Position numbers and translations under genes: made by a program
DNA from: UBA10003 sp964365025
GTDB lineage: Bacteria; Patescibacteriota; Patescibacteriia; Magasanikbacterales; UBA10003
NCBI GenBank assembly: GCA_964365025.1
Contig: CAYIOJ010000002.1
Span: 1 to 64,000 of the forward strand
DNA length: 64,000 nt
Reading direction: 5' to 3'
Notes under the pieces: model-generated
The model's database searches: none
What the model was told of the DNA's origin: nothing
The model's input: only the letters and a program-made list of their open reading frames with translations
Shown here: positions 1 through 7,449 of the stretch, in pieces
Layout: the number at the start of each line of letters is the position of its first letter
Numbering within the stretch: the stretch's first letter is position 1

Positions 1-104
1 CGCCGCCGTTTTTGTTTGTGTGATGATGTTGTTAATTATGCCAAAAATATGCTATACTATATCTATAATCAATTTGATATTATGTTCACCATCAAAATGG
101 GTTT

Positions 105-287
105 TTGAAAAAATTACGCGAGGATGATTGGGGTAAGACAGCCAAGGTTTTGATTTTGACCAATGTGGAGCAATTAAAAAAAGTGGAGGAAGCCGTGGGG
201 CTAGGGGTTTATGACTATTTGTTTAAGAGTGATTGGTCCATTGATGAAATAACGCGCAAAATAATGCAAAAGTTGGCGGCGAAGTAA
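105..287 (+). pseudogene. C-terminal half of a response-regulator receiver domain (fragment)
   Basis: The 60 residues readable from a TTG resemble the second half of a CheY-like receiver: an LILTN strand with the conserved Thr, then a GVYDYLFKSDW stretch carrying the conserved Lys, then a closing helix. The first half, with the acidic pocket and phospho-acceptor Asp, is missing. An in-frame TGA lies at 75-77, and only about 100 bases of window precede the fragment. A neighbouring frame (76-107) reads DIM then FTIKMGF, which looks like a decayed DIM..P..G segment. I read it as a truncated or frameshifted relic; a real short protein is possible but would lack the phosphorylation site. Confidence 0.5.
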
Positions 288-300
288 TTCACGCCGCATT

Positions 301-328
301 TTGTGACATATCTAAAGCGTGGTATAAT
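301..328 (+). promoter_or_regulatory. Promoter of the ParA-like gene (leaderless type)
   Basis: A -35-like TTGTGA at 301-306 and TATAAT at 323-328 are 16 bp apart. The -10 box is followed by exactly 6 nt and then ATG at 335, so transcription should start at or next to the start codon. No Shine-Dalgarno sequence is present. Confidence 0.65.
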
Positions 329-334
329 AAAGCT

Positions 335-1351
335 ATGAAATTTCCTCGTTCCAAAAAGCTTATTTTCGTAAATAACAAAGGCGGAGTCGGCAAGACAACC
401 TTGGCTTTTAATTGCGCCGTTTCATTCGCCAAGCAAGGATATAGGACAGCTCTGGTTGATCTTGATCCGCAATGCAACCTTACTCGCTTGGCAATGGGCG
501 AGGATTATTACCTAAAAAATTTATTTTCCGAAACCGAAAAGACCGTGTATGATGTGTTGCGCGGAGTGATTGAAGGCGGTGGTGACATCAATCTTGCTGT
601 AAAATTTATTCCCGTCAAAGCCGAGCAAAATCTTCTTTTGCTTAAGGGCGACATAAATTTATCCGTTTACGAAGGCCTGCTGGCAACCGCTTACGGGCAG
701 GCGGCCTCGGGGCAGCCGATTGGGTATTTTCAAACTAGCGCTATTGACCGTTGGCTTCGGGAAAAAGGATTAAGCGAACAAGTGGATATTTTTATCATAG
801 ACACCTCGCCGAGTTTAGGGCTTTTGAATCAGATGATTTTGCTGGGAGCTGATTATTTTGTCGTGCCCATGATGCCGGACGCATTTAGCGTCCAAGGCAT
901 TGAAAATTTGGGCGTGGTATATGAAAAATGGAAAATCCAATGGAGAAATTCCGCCAAAGCGCTGGCGGGCAACACGGAAACAAAATTTGTGCTTCCAGGG
1001 GACCCGCTTTTTATCGGGTATATTGTTAACGCGTATAATGTGTATGGCAAACAGCCAATCTCCGACCATCGCGTTTGGATGGAAAAGATCCCGGAGCGGG
1101 TAAAAATCTATTTATCAGAAAAGCATTGCCGCAATGGATTGGTTCAGGAAAGTTGGAAAAAGCCCCTGCAAATTATTCAGGATTACGGAAGAATTCCGGC
1201 AAAATGTCAGGAACTCGGAGTGGCAATTTTTGATCTTGACCCGGCGCTCGTCCCTGATAATCAGCTTGGCACGAAAGAAAATATTGAAAAATCCAAAGAA
1301 GAATTTACCAATCTGTCGGCGGCAATTTTAAAAGTGCTGGCGGCGTATTAA
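335..1351 (+). CDS. ParA/Soj-family (MinD-like) ATPase
   Basis: A 338-residue cytosolic P-loop ATPase. A deviant Walker A motif KGGVGKTT with the signature first lysine lies at residues 15-22, a switch region VDLDPQ near 41-46, and a Walker B-like strand FIIDTSPSLG near 150. This set defines the ParA/Soj family of chromosome- and plasmid-partition ATPases, which also includes orphan positioning proteins. No ParB-like gene or parS-like repeat is visible nearby, so the partner and cargo are unknown. A roughly 60-residue segment after the Walker B strand (near 195-250) is longer than in minimal Soj. ATG 335 lies 6 nt after a TATAAT box. Family assignment is firm; a role in chromosome segregation is inference. 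Confidence 0.85.
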   Translation: MKFPRSKKLIFVNNKGGVGKTTLAFNCAVSFAKQGYRTALVDLDPQCNLTRLAMGEDYYLKNLFSETEKTVYDVLRGVIEGGGDINLAVKFIPVKAEQNLLLLKGDINLSVYEGLLATAYGQAASGQPIGYFQTSAIDRWLREKGLSEQVDIFIIDTSPSLGLLNQMILLGADYFVVPMMPDAFSVQGIENLGVVYEKWKIQWRNSAKALAGNTETKFVLPGDPLFIGYIVNAYNVYGKQPISDHRVWMEKIPERVKIYLSEKHCRNGLVQESWKKPLQIIQDYGRIPAKCQELGVAIFDLDPALVPDNQLGTKENIEKSKEEFTNLSAAILKVLAAY

Positions 1352-1404
1352 AGAATATATAATAAAAGATAGTGAAAACGGGCAAATGAGATTGTTTTGA
1401 GTGT

Positions 1405-1563
1405 ATGGATAAAAATAGACAGATTGCAAAACAAAATACATTTACAGAGTTTTTACTCTATACCGCGCCAAACGGAAAAGTGAAGGTAGAGATATTTTTG
1501 CGCGATGAAAATGTTTGGCTTACTCAAGACAAAATTGCTCTTAAGAAATTTAAGGAGTGTTGA
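1405..1563 (+). pseudogene. N-terminal remnant of a RhuM/Fic-associated family protein
   Basis: A 52-codon frame from ATG 1405 to TGA 1561 reads EFLLYTAPNGKVKVEIFL and then DENVWLTQDKIA. This is the characteristic N-terminus of RhuM-family proteins, which are usually over 300 residues and often sit in accessory islands. Everything after the WLTQ helix is missing: the frame breaks off within a KKFKEC tail. It lies directly before a DUF4143 ATPase, so the 1.35-1.6 kb stretch looks like the scar of an accessory gene. It is too short to function as the full protein. Confidence 0.55.
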
Positions 1564-1566
1564 CGA

Positions 1567-1595
1567 TTGACGATTTCCATTTTAGCGTGTAGAAT
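1567..1595 (+). promoter_or_regulatory. Promoter of the first DUF4143 ATPase (leaderless type)
   Basis: TTGACG (1567-1572), a 17-bp spacer and TAGAAT (1590-1595) precede ATG 1602 by exactly 6 nt. The promoter starts just past the stop of the RhuM remnant. Confidence 0.7.
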
Positions 1596-1601
1596 GGAGT
1601 T

Positions 1602-2741
1602 ATGTATACCAGAATACTTAAACCACCAATAAAAAAGAGTTTTTTTCTGTTCGGTCCGCGTGGGACAGGCAAAACCACCTGGCTGCGGAAGCTATTCCCG
1701 CAGGCTATATATTTTGATTTGCTCAACTCCGAGGTCTATAATGATCTCTTGGCCAGGCCAGAGCGGCTAGCGCAGATGATCCCTGAATCATGGGACGATT
1801 GGATTGTCCTTGATGAGGTGCAACGGATCCCGGCCCTTCTTCACGAGGTGCATCGGCTGATTGAAGCTCGTCATCTCCATTTTGCTCTTACTGGTTCAAG
1901 CGCGCGTAAATTGCGGCGCGGCGAGGTTAATCTGTTGGCTGGTCGGGCACTGACTTCTTTTATGTATCCGCTCACCGCCTTTGAACTGGGCGCAGATTTT
2001 GCGCTAGACCACGCGCTCAACCTTGGACACCTCCCATCAACTTTTTTAGAAACTGACCCAAAGCGTTATCTTGAGTCGTATGTGACGACCTATCTGCGCG
2101 AGGAGGTGCAACAGGAAGGTATCACTCGCAACCTCGCCGCTTTTTCTCGATTTCTCGAGGTGGCAAGTTTTTCGCAAGCGCAGCTTTTGAATATATCTAC
2201 TGTTGCCCGAGAGAGCGCGGTGCACCGCAAAGTCGCCGAACATTATTTTTCAATTCTTGAGGATTTACTCGTGGCCACGCGCCTGCCGGTGTTTGTCAAG
2301 AAAGCAAAGCGGAGGATGGTGGCGCACGCTAAGTTTTTCTTTTTTGATGTCGGCGTTTATCGGACGCTCCGCCCGCATGGTCCGCTTGACACTCCTGAAG
2401 ATATTGAGGGTGTAGCCCTTGAGACGCTCGTCTTTCAAGAAATACGAGCAATGAATCATTATCGTCAGTTTGGATACCAGATGTATTTTTGGCGCACGGC
2501 GAACGGGCAGGAGGTTGATTTTGTGTTATATGGACCGGCTGGAATCGTGGCCATTGAAGTGAAACGGAGCGCGCGCGTTACCGATTCTATGCTCAAAGGA
2601 CTCCGGGCATTTCTTAGTGAATATCCGACAGCGCATGCTTATTTTTTAACCGGTGGGGATCGTGATGGCTGGGAGGGCAACATTCGCGTCTTGCCGGTCG
2701 CCATGTTTTTACGAAATATAGACTCATTCCTCACTAGGTAA
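1602..2741 (+). CDS. AAA_14/DUF4143 family ATPase
   Basis: A 379-residue protein with an N-terminal P-loop (GPRGTGKTT, residues 18-26), a Walker B LDEVQ near 70, and a sensor strand ALTGSSARKL near 100, typical of the AAA_14 domain. The second half is a DUF4143 region with a winged-helix-like middle and an EVDFVLYG...IEVKRS element near 304-324. That element resembles a PD-(D/E)XK nuclease core. Members are abundant in archaea and Patescibacteria and their cellular role is not established. Two relatives lie in this window (33653 and 58705), diverged in sequence. The start is supported by the promoter 6 nt upstream. The nuclease-like reading of the C-terminus is inference. Confidence 0.85.
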   Translation: MYTRILKPPIKKSFFLFGPRGTGKTTWLRKLFPQAIYFDLLNSEVYNDLLARPERLAQMIPESWDDWIVLDEVQRIPALLHEVHRLIEARHLHFALTGSSARKLRRGEVNLLAGRALTSFMYPLTAFELGADFALDHALNLGHLPSTFLETDPKRYLESYVTTYLREEVQQEGITRNLAAFSRFLEVASFSQAQLLNISTVARESAVHRKVAEHYFSILEDLLVATRLPVFVKKAKRRMVAHAKFFFFDVGVYRTLRPHGPLDTPEDIEGVALETLVFQEIRAMNHYRQFGYQMYFWRTANGQEVDFVLYGPAGIVAIEVKRSARVTDSMLKGLRAFLSEYPTAHAYFLTGGDRDGWEGNIRVLPVAMFLRNIDSFLTR

Positions 2742-2926
2742 TATGGACATCATAGATATAAATGTCGGTGAAGTCAAATTTAGCATTCATGTATAGCTAA
2801 TCGCAAGCAAGTCGCCAATGAATTTAAAAAAGACAAGTTGCGATTGGTATTTGATGGCCATAGTATGCTATAATTGCTAGGGGTGAGTACAAAAAGAAAA
2901 TTTATTTTCTTTTTGTCGAAGCCCGA

Positions 2927-2946
2927 CCTGCCTGCCGGCAGGCAGG
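2927..2946. repeat. Perfect 20-bp palindrome, dispersed family
   Basis: CCTGCCTGCCGGCAGGCAGG is self-complementary over its full length. The same core is found at about 57751-57771, inside the folD-tsaE junction. A looser version (CCTGCCTACCGGACAGGCAGG) occurs near 36043-36063. Confidence 0.85.
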
Positions 2947-3123
2947 CTTTTTGCCCGCCCGAATTTGCGGGGTTGTAGGGGCGGTCAGCCCCTACACCAT
3001 AAATCCCTAATAATAATTTTCAAAATAGGTTCGTATTTCGTTGTAAAACGATACCAGAAAAAAACTTTGCGAATTTTCGGTAAACAATTGGTTGGCGGCG
3101 TGTAACGCCGCCCACGGGTTTTT

Positions 3124-3145
3124 CGGCGAATTGTCGCCGTTTTTT
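3124..3145 (+). terminator. Intrinsic terminator
   Basis: CGGCGA, loop ATTG, TCGCCG (3124-3139), then six T (3140-3145). No protein gene ends just upstream, so it fits a non-coding transcript or read-through from 2741. Confidence 0.7.
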
Positions 3146-3166
3146 AATTCCAATAGCGGAAAAATA

Positions 3167-3195
3167 TTGAAATTTTGTTGTTTGTATAGTATGAT
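3167..3195 (+). promoter_or_regulatory. Promoter of the 3202-3610 gene pair
   Basis: TTGAAA (3167-3172), a 17-bp spacer and TATGAT (3190-3195). The ATG at 3202 lies exactly 6 nt after the -10 box. The ATG at 3196 abuts the -10 box and would lie upstream of the expected transcription start, which decides the start of this gene. Confidence 0.75.
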
Positions 3196-3201
3196 ATGAG
3201 T

Positions 3202-3396
3202 ATGAATAAAGAGCAACAAAAACAACAATTCTACAAGGTTTTTGCAAATCTTCCAATCAATTTGAGAGAGGAAGTTATTTTGGTAATTCCGGGGAAAGGG
3301 CCGATTACTTGGCAAGTGGCTTTTTTAGAAGTGGATAATGATACCTCATTAGGTAATATGATTTTAGATAAGTTATCTGATTTTAAAATTATTTAG
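3202..3396 (+). CDS. Small protein of unknown function
   Basis: A 64-residue protein beginning MNKEQQKQQFYKVFANLP. It has a hydrophobic core segment (EVILVIPGKGPITWQVAFLEV) and no signal peptide or recognised motif. The start is set by the promoter: ATG 3202 is 6 nt after the -10 box. The next gene begins 1 nt after its stop, so the two are surely co-transcribed. A two-gene pair of tiny proteins in an accessory setting would fit a toxin-antitoxin unit, but nothing in either sequence identifies one. I do not recognise the family. Confidence 0.65.
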   Translation: MNKEQQKQQFYKVFANLPINLREEVILVIPGKGPITWQVAFLEVDNDTSLGNMILDKLSDFKII

Positions 3397-3397
3397 T

Positions 3398-3610
3398 ATG
3401 GTATCCGAAGAAGAAATAAAGCAATTAGTTATTGAACGACTTAAAACCCTGCCGGAAGACACCGGCATGTCAATTGGCTCGCAGGGTGATTTTAGTAAAA
3501 ACGAAATGATTGCTCATGTGGAAAAAGGTGATGACATCGGCCAAAAAATAGTTGAAGTGGAGATGAATTTTTTGCGTGGTCTCAAAGAAGGGATACTGTA
3601 TGAAGCATAG
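3398..3610 (+). CDS. Small acidic protein of unknown function
   Basis: A 70-residue protein with an acidic, helix-rich composition: a SEEEIKQLVIERLKTLP helix, a short SIGSQGDFSK stretch, and a second long helix ending at LRGLKEG. The start ATG 3398 follows the stop of the upstream gene by one base, implying translational coupling. No catalytic motif is visible. I do not recognise it. Downstream (3611-3776) only short broken frames remain. Confidence 0.65.
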   Translation: MVSEEEIKQLVIERLKTLPEDTGMSIGSQGDFSKNEMIAHVEKGDDIGQKIVEVEMNFLRGLKEGILYEA

Positions 3611-3776
3611 TTTACTTGTTACCAGACCTAACAGCGCATAAAAATTCTAAACAATGCTTTGCCAGGCGGATTAAGAAACTTCTATCCAGTCAATCAACCG
3701 CTTTAGAAAGTTCGGCGGTGCGGTATTTGATTTGGAATATGCAACATCAAGTTTGTTGTGAGAAAGAATAAATACA

Positions 3777-3805
3777 AAACTCCTCCGCTTTACGCGGGGG
3801 AGTTT
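3777..3805 (-). terminator. Terminator of the HU gene
   Basis: Two 12-nt arms (3777-3788 and 3794-3805), one wobble pair, loop TTTAC. On the minus strand the stem follows the HU stop by about 10 nt and is flanked by T-rich sequence. Confidence 0.75.
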
Positions 3806-3815
3806 GATATTAAAA

Positions 3816-4094
3816 TTATTTTTTCAGCGCGTCTTTCAATGTTTTACCGGCTTTAAATTTCGGCACGGTAACCGGCGGGATCTGGATTTTCTCTGTTGGC
3901 CTCTGCGGATTCACGCCCACGCGTCCGGCGCGTTTCTTGGCTGAAAATGTGCCAAAGCCGGCAATGGTGACCTCTCCAGCGGCTTTCAAAGTGGCAGTGA
4001 CAGTGTCAGTATAGCACTTCAACATTTCTTCCGCCTGTTTTTTAGAAACATTGCATTTTTCCGCGATAATCTCGGCTAACGCAACTTTATTCAT
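3816..4094 (-). CDS. hup: HU-family DNA-binding protein
   Basis: A 92-residue histone-like protein with the normal HU layout: an N-terminal helical dimerisation part (MNKVALAEIIAEKCNVSK), the GFGTFSAKKRAGRVGVNPQ segment, and a beta-arm with PTEKIQIPPVTVPKFKAGK. It should bend and compact DNA as a dimer. I chose the ATG at 4094 because GGGAGGTG lies 6-7 nt before it. A longer frame to 4133 would run into a dispersed palindromic repeat (about 4107-4136) and add non-HU residues. It is the last gene of the minus-strand group rny, ymdB, hup. A clear Shine-Dalgarno site is unusual among the housekeeping genes here. Confidence 0.93.
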   Translation of the reverse strand: MNKVALAEIIAEKCNVSKKQAEEMLKCYTDTVTATLKAAGEVTIAGFGTFSAKKRAGRVGVNPQRPTEKIQIPPVTVPKFKAGKTLKDALKK

Positions 4095-4106
4095 AGTACA
4101 CCTCCC

Positions 4107-4136
4107 CTCTGGATGCCGAATCAAGTTCGGCATGAC
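4107..4136. repeat. Palindromic repeat upstream of hup
   Basis: GGATGCCGAA and TTCGGCATGAC arms around TCAAG. It belongs to the same family as the TTCGGGATGAC-type repeats at 36.0 and 37.2 kb. Confidence 0.65.
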
Positions 4137-4144
4137 AATTAAAA

Positions 4145-4978
4145 TTATAGTTTAATCTCCTTTTGAATTAATTTAATTTTTTTCGTCTTTTTCGTTTTGG
4201 GGTCAACTTCCGCATACAGCGCGTTCACCGTGGCGGTTTCTGTTTCCGGCCATTCAAATTTGGCATCATTTTCTTTGACAAACCTTTCAATCACATTTTC
4301 TTTGGCCACGCCAATGACTGTGTTTTTGGCGCCGGTCATGCCGATGTCGGTGATAAAACCGGTGCCGTTGGGCAAGACGCGGGCGTCGGCAGTCGGCACA
4401 TGCGTGTGGGTGCCCCAGACAGCCGAGACACGGCCGTCTAGAAAATAGCCCATGGCAATTTGTTCTGATGTTGCTTCAGTGTGAAAATCCAGCAAAATCG
4501 CGTCAACTTTTTCCGCGGCGTATTTTTGCAGGATTTCTTCCATTGTCGTAAAAGGATTGGAGAGTTTAATTTTCCTTTGTTTTTCTTCGCCTTTCTTTTC
4601 TAAATTATCCTCAATAAAAACCCGACCCAATAAGTTTACCACAAGAACCTTTTTTGTGGCAAGAGTTAGCAATTTTTCACCCGCTCCAGGCTGGCCGACC
4701 ATATTTGCTGGCCGCAAAAGAGTGGAGTCGGCTTCTGTGAGAATTTTTTCCACTTCCGGTTTGTCAAAACAATGATCGCCATTGGTGAAAAAATCCACGC
4801 CGGCCATTTGCATTTCACGCAAAGTTTTGGGCGTCACGCCCGAACCGTGCGCCGCGTTTTCCGCGTTGGCAATTATCAAATCAGGCCGATATTGTTTTTT
4901 CAGCGACGGCAAAATTTTCTGCAAGGCCTCGCGGCCGGTGCGGCCGACAATGTCGCCGAAAATTAGGAATTTGAGCAT
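4145..4978 (-). CDS. ymdB: YmdB-family metallophosphoesterase
   Basis: A 277-residue protein of the TIGR00282/YmdB family, dinuclear-metal phosphodiesterases that cleave 2',3'-cyclic nucleotides in Bacillus. Metal ligands are visible as GDIVGRTG near residue 8, ANAENAAHG near 40, NGDHCF near 66, DFHTEATSE near 170 and GTHTHVPTAD near 195. In Firmicutes ymdB follows the RNase Y gene, and that order is kept here: rny ends at 5062, with a palindromic repeat filling the 80-bp gap. ATG 4978 gives the family's usual MLKFLIFGDIVG start; ATG 4984 is an alternative. Function in this organism is inferred from family and context. Confidence 0.9.
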   Translation of the reverse strand: MLKFLIFGDIVGRTGREALQKILPSLKKQYRPDLIIANAENAAHGSGVTPKTLREMQMAGVDFFTNGDHCFDKPEVEKILTEADSTLLRPANMVGQPGAGEKLLTLATKKVLVVNLLGRVFIEDNLEKKGEEKQRKIKLSNPFTTMEEILQKYAAEKVDAILLDFHTEATSEQIAMGYFLDGRVSAVWGTHTHVPTADARVLPNGTGFITDIGMTGAKNTVIGVAKENVIERFVKENDAKFEWPETETATVNALYAEVDPKTKKTKKIKLIQKEIKL

Positions 4979-4988
4979 ATACATGTTA

Positions 4989-5061
4989 TGTCATTGCGAG
5001 CGGAGCGAAGCAATCTTATTAACTTCACGAGATTGCTTCGGCCTTTGGCCTCGCAATGACA
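4989..5061. repeat. Long inverted repeat (TGTCATTGCGAG family)
   Basis: TGTCATTGCGAG (4989-5000) returns as CTCGCAATGACA (5050-5061), with internal arms GAAGCAATCT and AGATTGCTTC. The whole 73-bp unit can fold into one hairpin. Partial or variant copies occur at 34879, 44258, 44286 and 57733. It sits between rny and ymdB and could act on the shared transcript. Confidence 0.85.
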
Positions 5062-6585
5062 TTATTTCGCGTACTCAATCACCCTTTTTTCCCTGATGAC
5101 AGTAATTCTAATTTCACCAGGGTATTGCAATTCTTGTTCAACTTTTTGCGCGATGTTGCGCGCCAAGTTGTAGGCGTTTAAATCATCAATTTCTTCCGGC
5201 TTTACAAACACGCGTACCTCGCGTCCGGCTTGAATGGCATAAACCTTTTCAATGCCCGGAAAAGAGTTAGCCACATTTTCCAGTTCTTCCAAACGATGCA
5301 CAAATTGTTCATAAGAGTCTTTGCGGGCCCCGCGTCGCGCGCCGGAAATGGCGTCCGCCGCTTTTACAATGCAGGCAATCAAAGTGGTGGGTTTGTCTTC
5401 ATGATGAGCCAGCGCCGCGTAAGCGATTTCTTCGTCAAAATTAAATTTTTTCAAAATCTGATGTCCAATTTCCGGATGTCCGCCTTGTGTTTCATGGTCA
5501 ATGGCCTTGCCAATGTCATGGAAAAATCCGGCTTTTTTAGCCAATACAGGATTCACGCCCAATTCTTCAGCCATCATGGCGGAAATATAGGCCACTTCGG
5601 TGGAATGATTCAGAATGTTTTGCCCGTAGCTCGTGCGATATTTCAAGCGGCCGATAATGGAGATCATTTTAGGATCCAGTCCGGTAAAACCAAGCTGGTA
5701 CACTGCTTCTTCGCCGGTTTTTTTAATGTCGGTGGACAGCTCAATTTTGGCCGCTTCCACATATTCTTCAATGCGCGCCGGTTGAATGCGGCCGTCGGCA
5801 ATCAATTTATCCAAAGCCAGTTTGGCCACTTGTCGGCGGATTGGTGAAAATCCGGACACGGTAATGGCTTGCGGAGTATCATCCACAATCAATTCGCAAC
5901 CCGTGAGTTTTTCAATGGTTTTAATGTTGCGGCCTTCTTTGCCGATAATGCGGCCTTTCATTTCTTCATTTGGCAAATCCACCACCGAGCTGGTGGTTTC
6001 GGCAGCGTGTGAAGCGGCGTAGCGTTGAATTGAGGTGATAATAATTTCTTTGGCTTTTTGTTCAAACACCTCGGTGGATTCCTGTTCCAGTTTATAGACG
6101 CGGCCCATTAAATCATCTTTGATTTTTTGCTCCACTTGTTTTAATAATTCTTCGCGCGCCTGTTCCTGGGTGAGAGCGGCCACAGCTTGTAATTTTAAAA
6201 TGGCTTCGTCGCGCAATTTTTCCACTTCGGCTTTTATTTCATTGACTTTGTCCACCCGTTCTTGCAGTTTTTGCTGTTTGTCCTGCAATTCCAAAAGTTT
6301 CTGGTCAAACATTGATTCTCGTTTTTCCAATCGTTGCTGGATCAGGCGCAATTCTTGACGGCGCGTTTCTTCTTCTTTTTTCGCCTCGTCAATAATTTGC
6401 ATGGCCTTTTCGCGCGCGCGGAGCAGCATTTCTTGCTGTTTGGCCTTGGTTTCGTTAATCAGTTTTTCCGCCTTTGTTTCTACCGAATCAGCGCGCGAGC
6501 GGGCGATGCGCTGACGCAAAAAATAGCCAATTAAAAGACCGAGTCCTCCGCTTAAAACAAAGAGGAAAAGCAAAATTGTGTTCAT
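5062..6585 (-). CDS. rny: Ribonuclease Y
   Basis: A 507-residue membrane-anchored endoribonuclease. Order of parts: an N-terminal transmembrane segment (residues about 4-22), a long charged coiled coil to about 190, a KH domain with GRIIGKEGRNIKTIE near 210-225, and an HD domain with HDIGKAIDHE near 355. The length matches Bacillus RNase Y (about 520). It would initiate mRNA decay at the membrane. A strong minus-strand promoter at 6867-6895 implies a 5' leader of about 275 nt containing hairpins and a 60-nt repeat element. The YmdB gene lies directly downstream. Confidence 0.95.
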   Translation of the reverse strand: MNTILLFLFVLSGGLGLLIGYFLRQRIARSRADSVETKAEKLINETKAKQQEMLLRAREKAMQIIDEAKKEEETRRQELRLIQQRLEKRESMFDQKLLELQDKQQKLQERVDKVNEIKAEVEKLRDEAILKLQAVAALTQEQAREELLKQVEQKIKDDLMGRVYKLEQESTEVFEQKAKEIIITSIQRYAASHAAETTSSVVDLPNEEMKGRIIGKEGRNIKTIEKLTGCELIVDDTPQAITVSGFSPIRRQVAKLALDKLIADGRIQPARIEEYVEAAKIELSTDIKKTGEEAVYQLGFTGLDPKMISIIGRLKYRTSYGQNILNHSTEVAYISAMMAEELGVNPVLAKKAGFFHDIGKAIDHETQGGHPEIGHQILKKFNFDEEIAYAALAHHEDKPTTLIACIVKAADAISGARRGARKDSYEQFVHRLEELENVANSFPGIEKVYAIQAGREVRVFVKPEEIDDLNAYNLARNIAQKVEQELQYPGEIRITVIREKRVIEYAK

Positions 6586-6671
6586 ACCTCGTTCTAACCC
6601 GCCGGAAGTTTAGAAGAGGTTGACAGAAAGCAAAAATTTGCCTGTATTCAGGCGAGAATGTAGAGTGGTTA

Positions 6672-6731
6672 TTATCAAGCGAAGCGAGAGAAAAGAAAGT
6701 AAAACTTTCTTTTTCGAGCGAGCGCAGATAA
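6672..6731. repeat. 60-nt element, first copy (in the rny leader; gap 6586-6990)
   Basis: It begins TTATCAAGCGAAGCGAGAG and ends CGAGCGAGCGCAGATAA, with a central GAAAGTAAAACTTTC hairpin. The second copy is at 62088-62150 in opposite orientation, with near-identical ends and a different centre. Apart from the rny promoter (6867-6895) and the terminator at 6922-6952, I see no gene in the 405-bp gap. Confidence 0.65.
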
Positions 6732-6866
6732 CATACCCGGGGTTCTTTTTTTCAGAAAATGAGTGCATGTAGATATTTTTTGACTGAAAAATCACTTTTT
6801 TGCCTTGCTTCAACCCTTTGACTTCCAAAATCCGGTAGGATTTAATTAATAATTAAGTATGAATAT

Positions 6867-6895
6867 ATCATAGCATAGATTAAAAATTTTGTCAA
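6867..6895 (-). promoter_or_regulatory. Promoter of rny
   Basis: On the minus strand TTGACA (6895-6890), a 17-bp spacer and TATGAT (6872-6867). The predicted start near 6860 gives a leader of about 275 nt before the rny ATG at 6585. Confidence 0.75.
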
Positions 6896-6921
6896 AATTA
6901 GGGCCGAATGACGATTTGAGG

Positions 6922-6952
6922 TAAAAAATACCGCCAGCTGTGTAGCTAGCGG
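6922..6952 (-). terminator. Terminator of the 7646-6991 cassette
   Basis: Nine-bp stem (6931-6939 with 6944-6952, one wobble), GTGT loop, followed on the minus strand by TATTTTTT. Confidence 0.8.
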
Positions 6953-6990
6953 CGCAAAAGATGAGTTTCGCGAAGTTGTTTTCCCCTTGG

Positions 6991-7449
6991 TTAGGTTTTG
7001 TCTGGTGGTGGCTTGTTTGCGATTCTCCGGCCGTAAGCGGCCAAGGCATCAACGCCGCAATCAGCTGAATCCCAAATGTGGGGTTTCCCCGAGACGGTCT
7101 TGAAATGTTCTAGCGGAACAGGGGGGTACACGGGACCCTCGATGACATAGTCACCGCCACTATCGCCATTCTTTCGGAAGGTGATTTCTAGATGTGTCAC
7201 TAACAGGGGGCGGTTGGTATGCGGTCCCAACGCGTCAAAGAGGGAGAAGGTCTCTCCGGTGAGTAAGGATGTTGGTTGTGAACCTTCAGGCGGCTGGTCA
7301 ATGCATTTTATTTGTAAGTCCACACGATGCGGTTCTACCACGATTACTTCCGCCTTTGTATTAATGGCAATCTGCGAACCGTCTGGCAATTGGATGTCAT
7401 TGACAACAACTACGATGTCGCCAATCCTGAAGTCTCTCGCGTAAAACAT
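6991..7449 (-). CDS. Hypothetical protein (Shine-Dalgarno-led cassette gene)
   Basis: A 152-residue protein of unknown family. Its first half is rich in beta-strand-like hydrophobic runs (IGDIVVVVNDIQLPDG, AEVIVVEPHRVDLQIKCI), suggesting a small barrel. The rest is proline- and charge-rich with no membrane segment. AGGAGG lies 6 nt upstream of ATG 7449, one of the best ribosome-binding sites in the window. Its 5' end overlaps the upstream small gene by 40 bases, and a terminator follows at 6952-6922. Codon use is GC-richer than the neighbours. I do not recognise it. Confidence 0.75.
   Translation of the reverse strand: MFYARDFRIGDIVVVVNDIQLPDGSQIAINTKAEVIVVEPHRVDLQIKCIDQPPEGSQPTSLLTGETFSLFDALGPHTNRPLLVTHLEITFRKNGDSGGDYVIEGPVYPPVPLEHFKTVSGKPHIWDSADCGVDALAAYGRRIANKPPPDKT

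Larger units (their letters stand above)
2869..3145 (+). other. Gap 2742-3201: chain of hairpins between a TATAAT box and a terminator
   Basis: I see no credible protein gene between 2742 and 3201. From TATAAT (2869-2874) onward there are five successive stems: 2889-2916 (13 bp, A/T-rich), the 20-bp palindrome 2927-2946, 2974-2996 (9 bp, 5-nt loop), 3094-3112 (7 bp, GC only) and the terminator 3124-3145. They could be parts of one non-coding transcript of about 265 nt. They could equally be an accumulation of dispersed palindromes, since the 2927 palindrome recurs elsewhere. Confidence 0.45.

Noticed and set aside
3611..3776. A further small gene after the 3398-3610 gene
   Set aside because: A frame ending at about 3775 (RRIKKLLSSQSTALESSAV) has no start codon or ribosome site; it may be a relic but cannot be supported.
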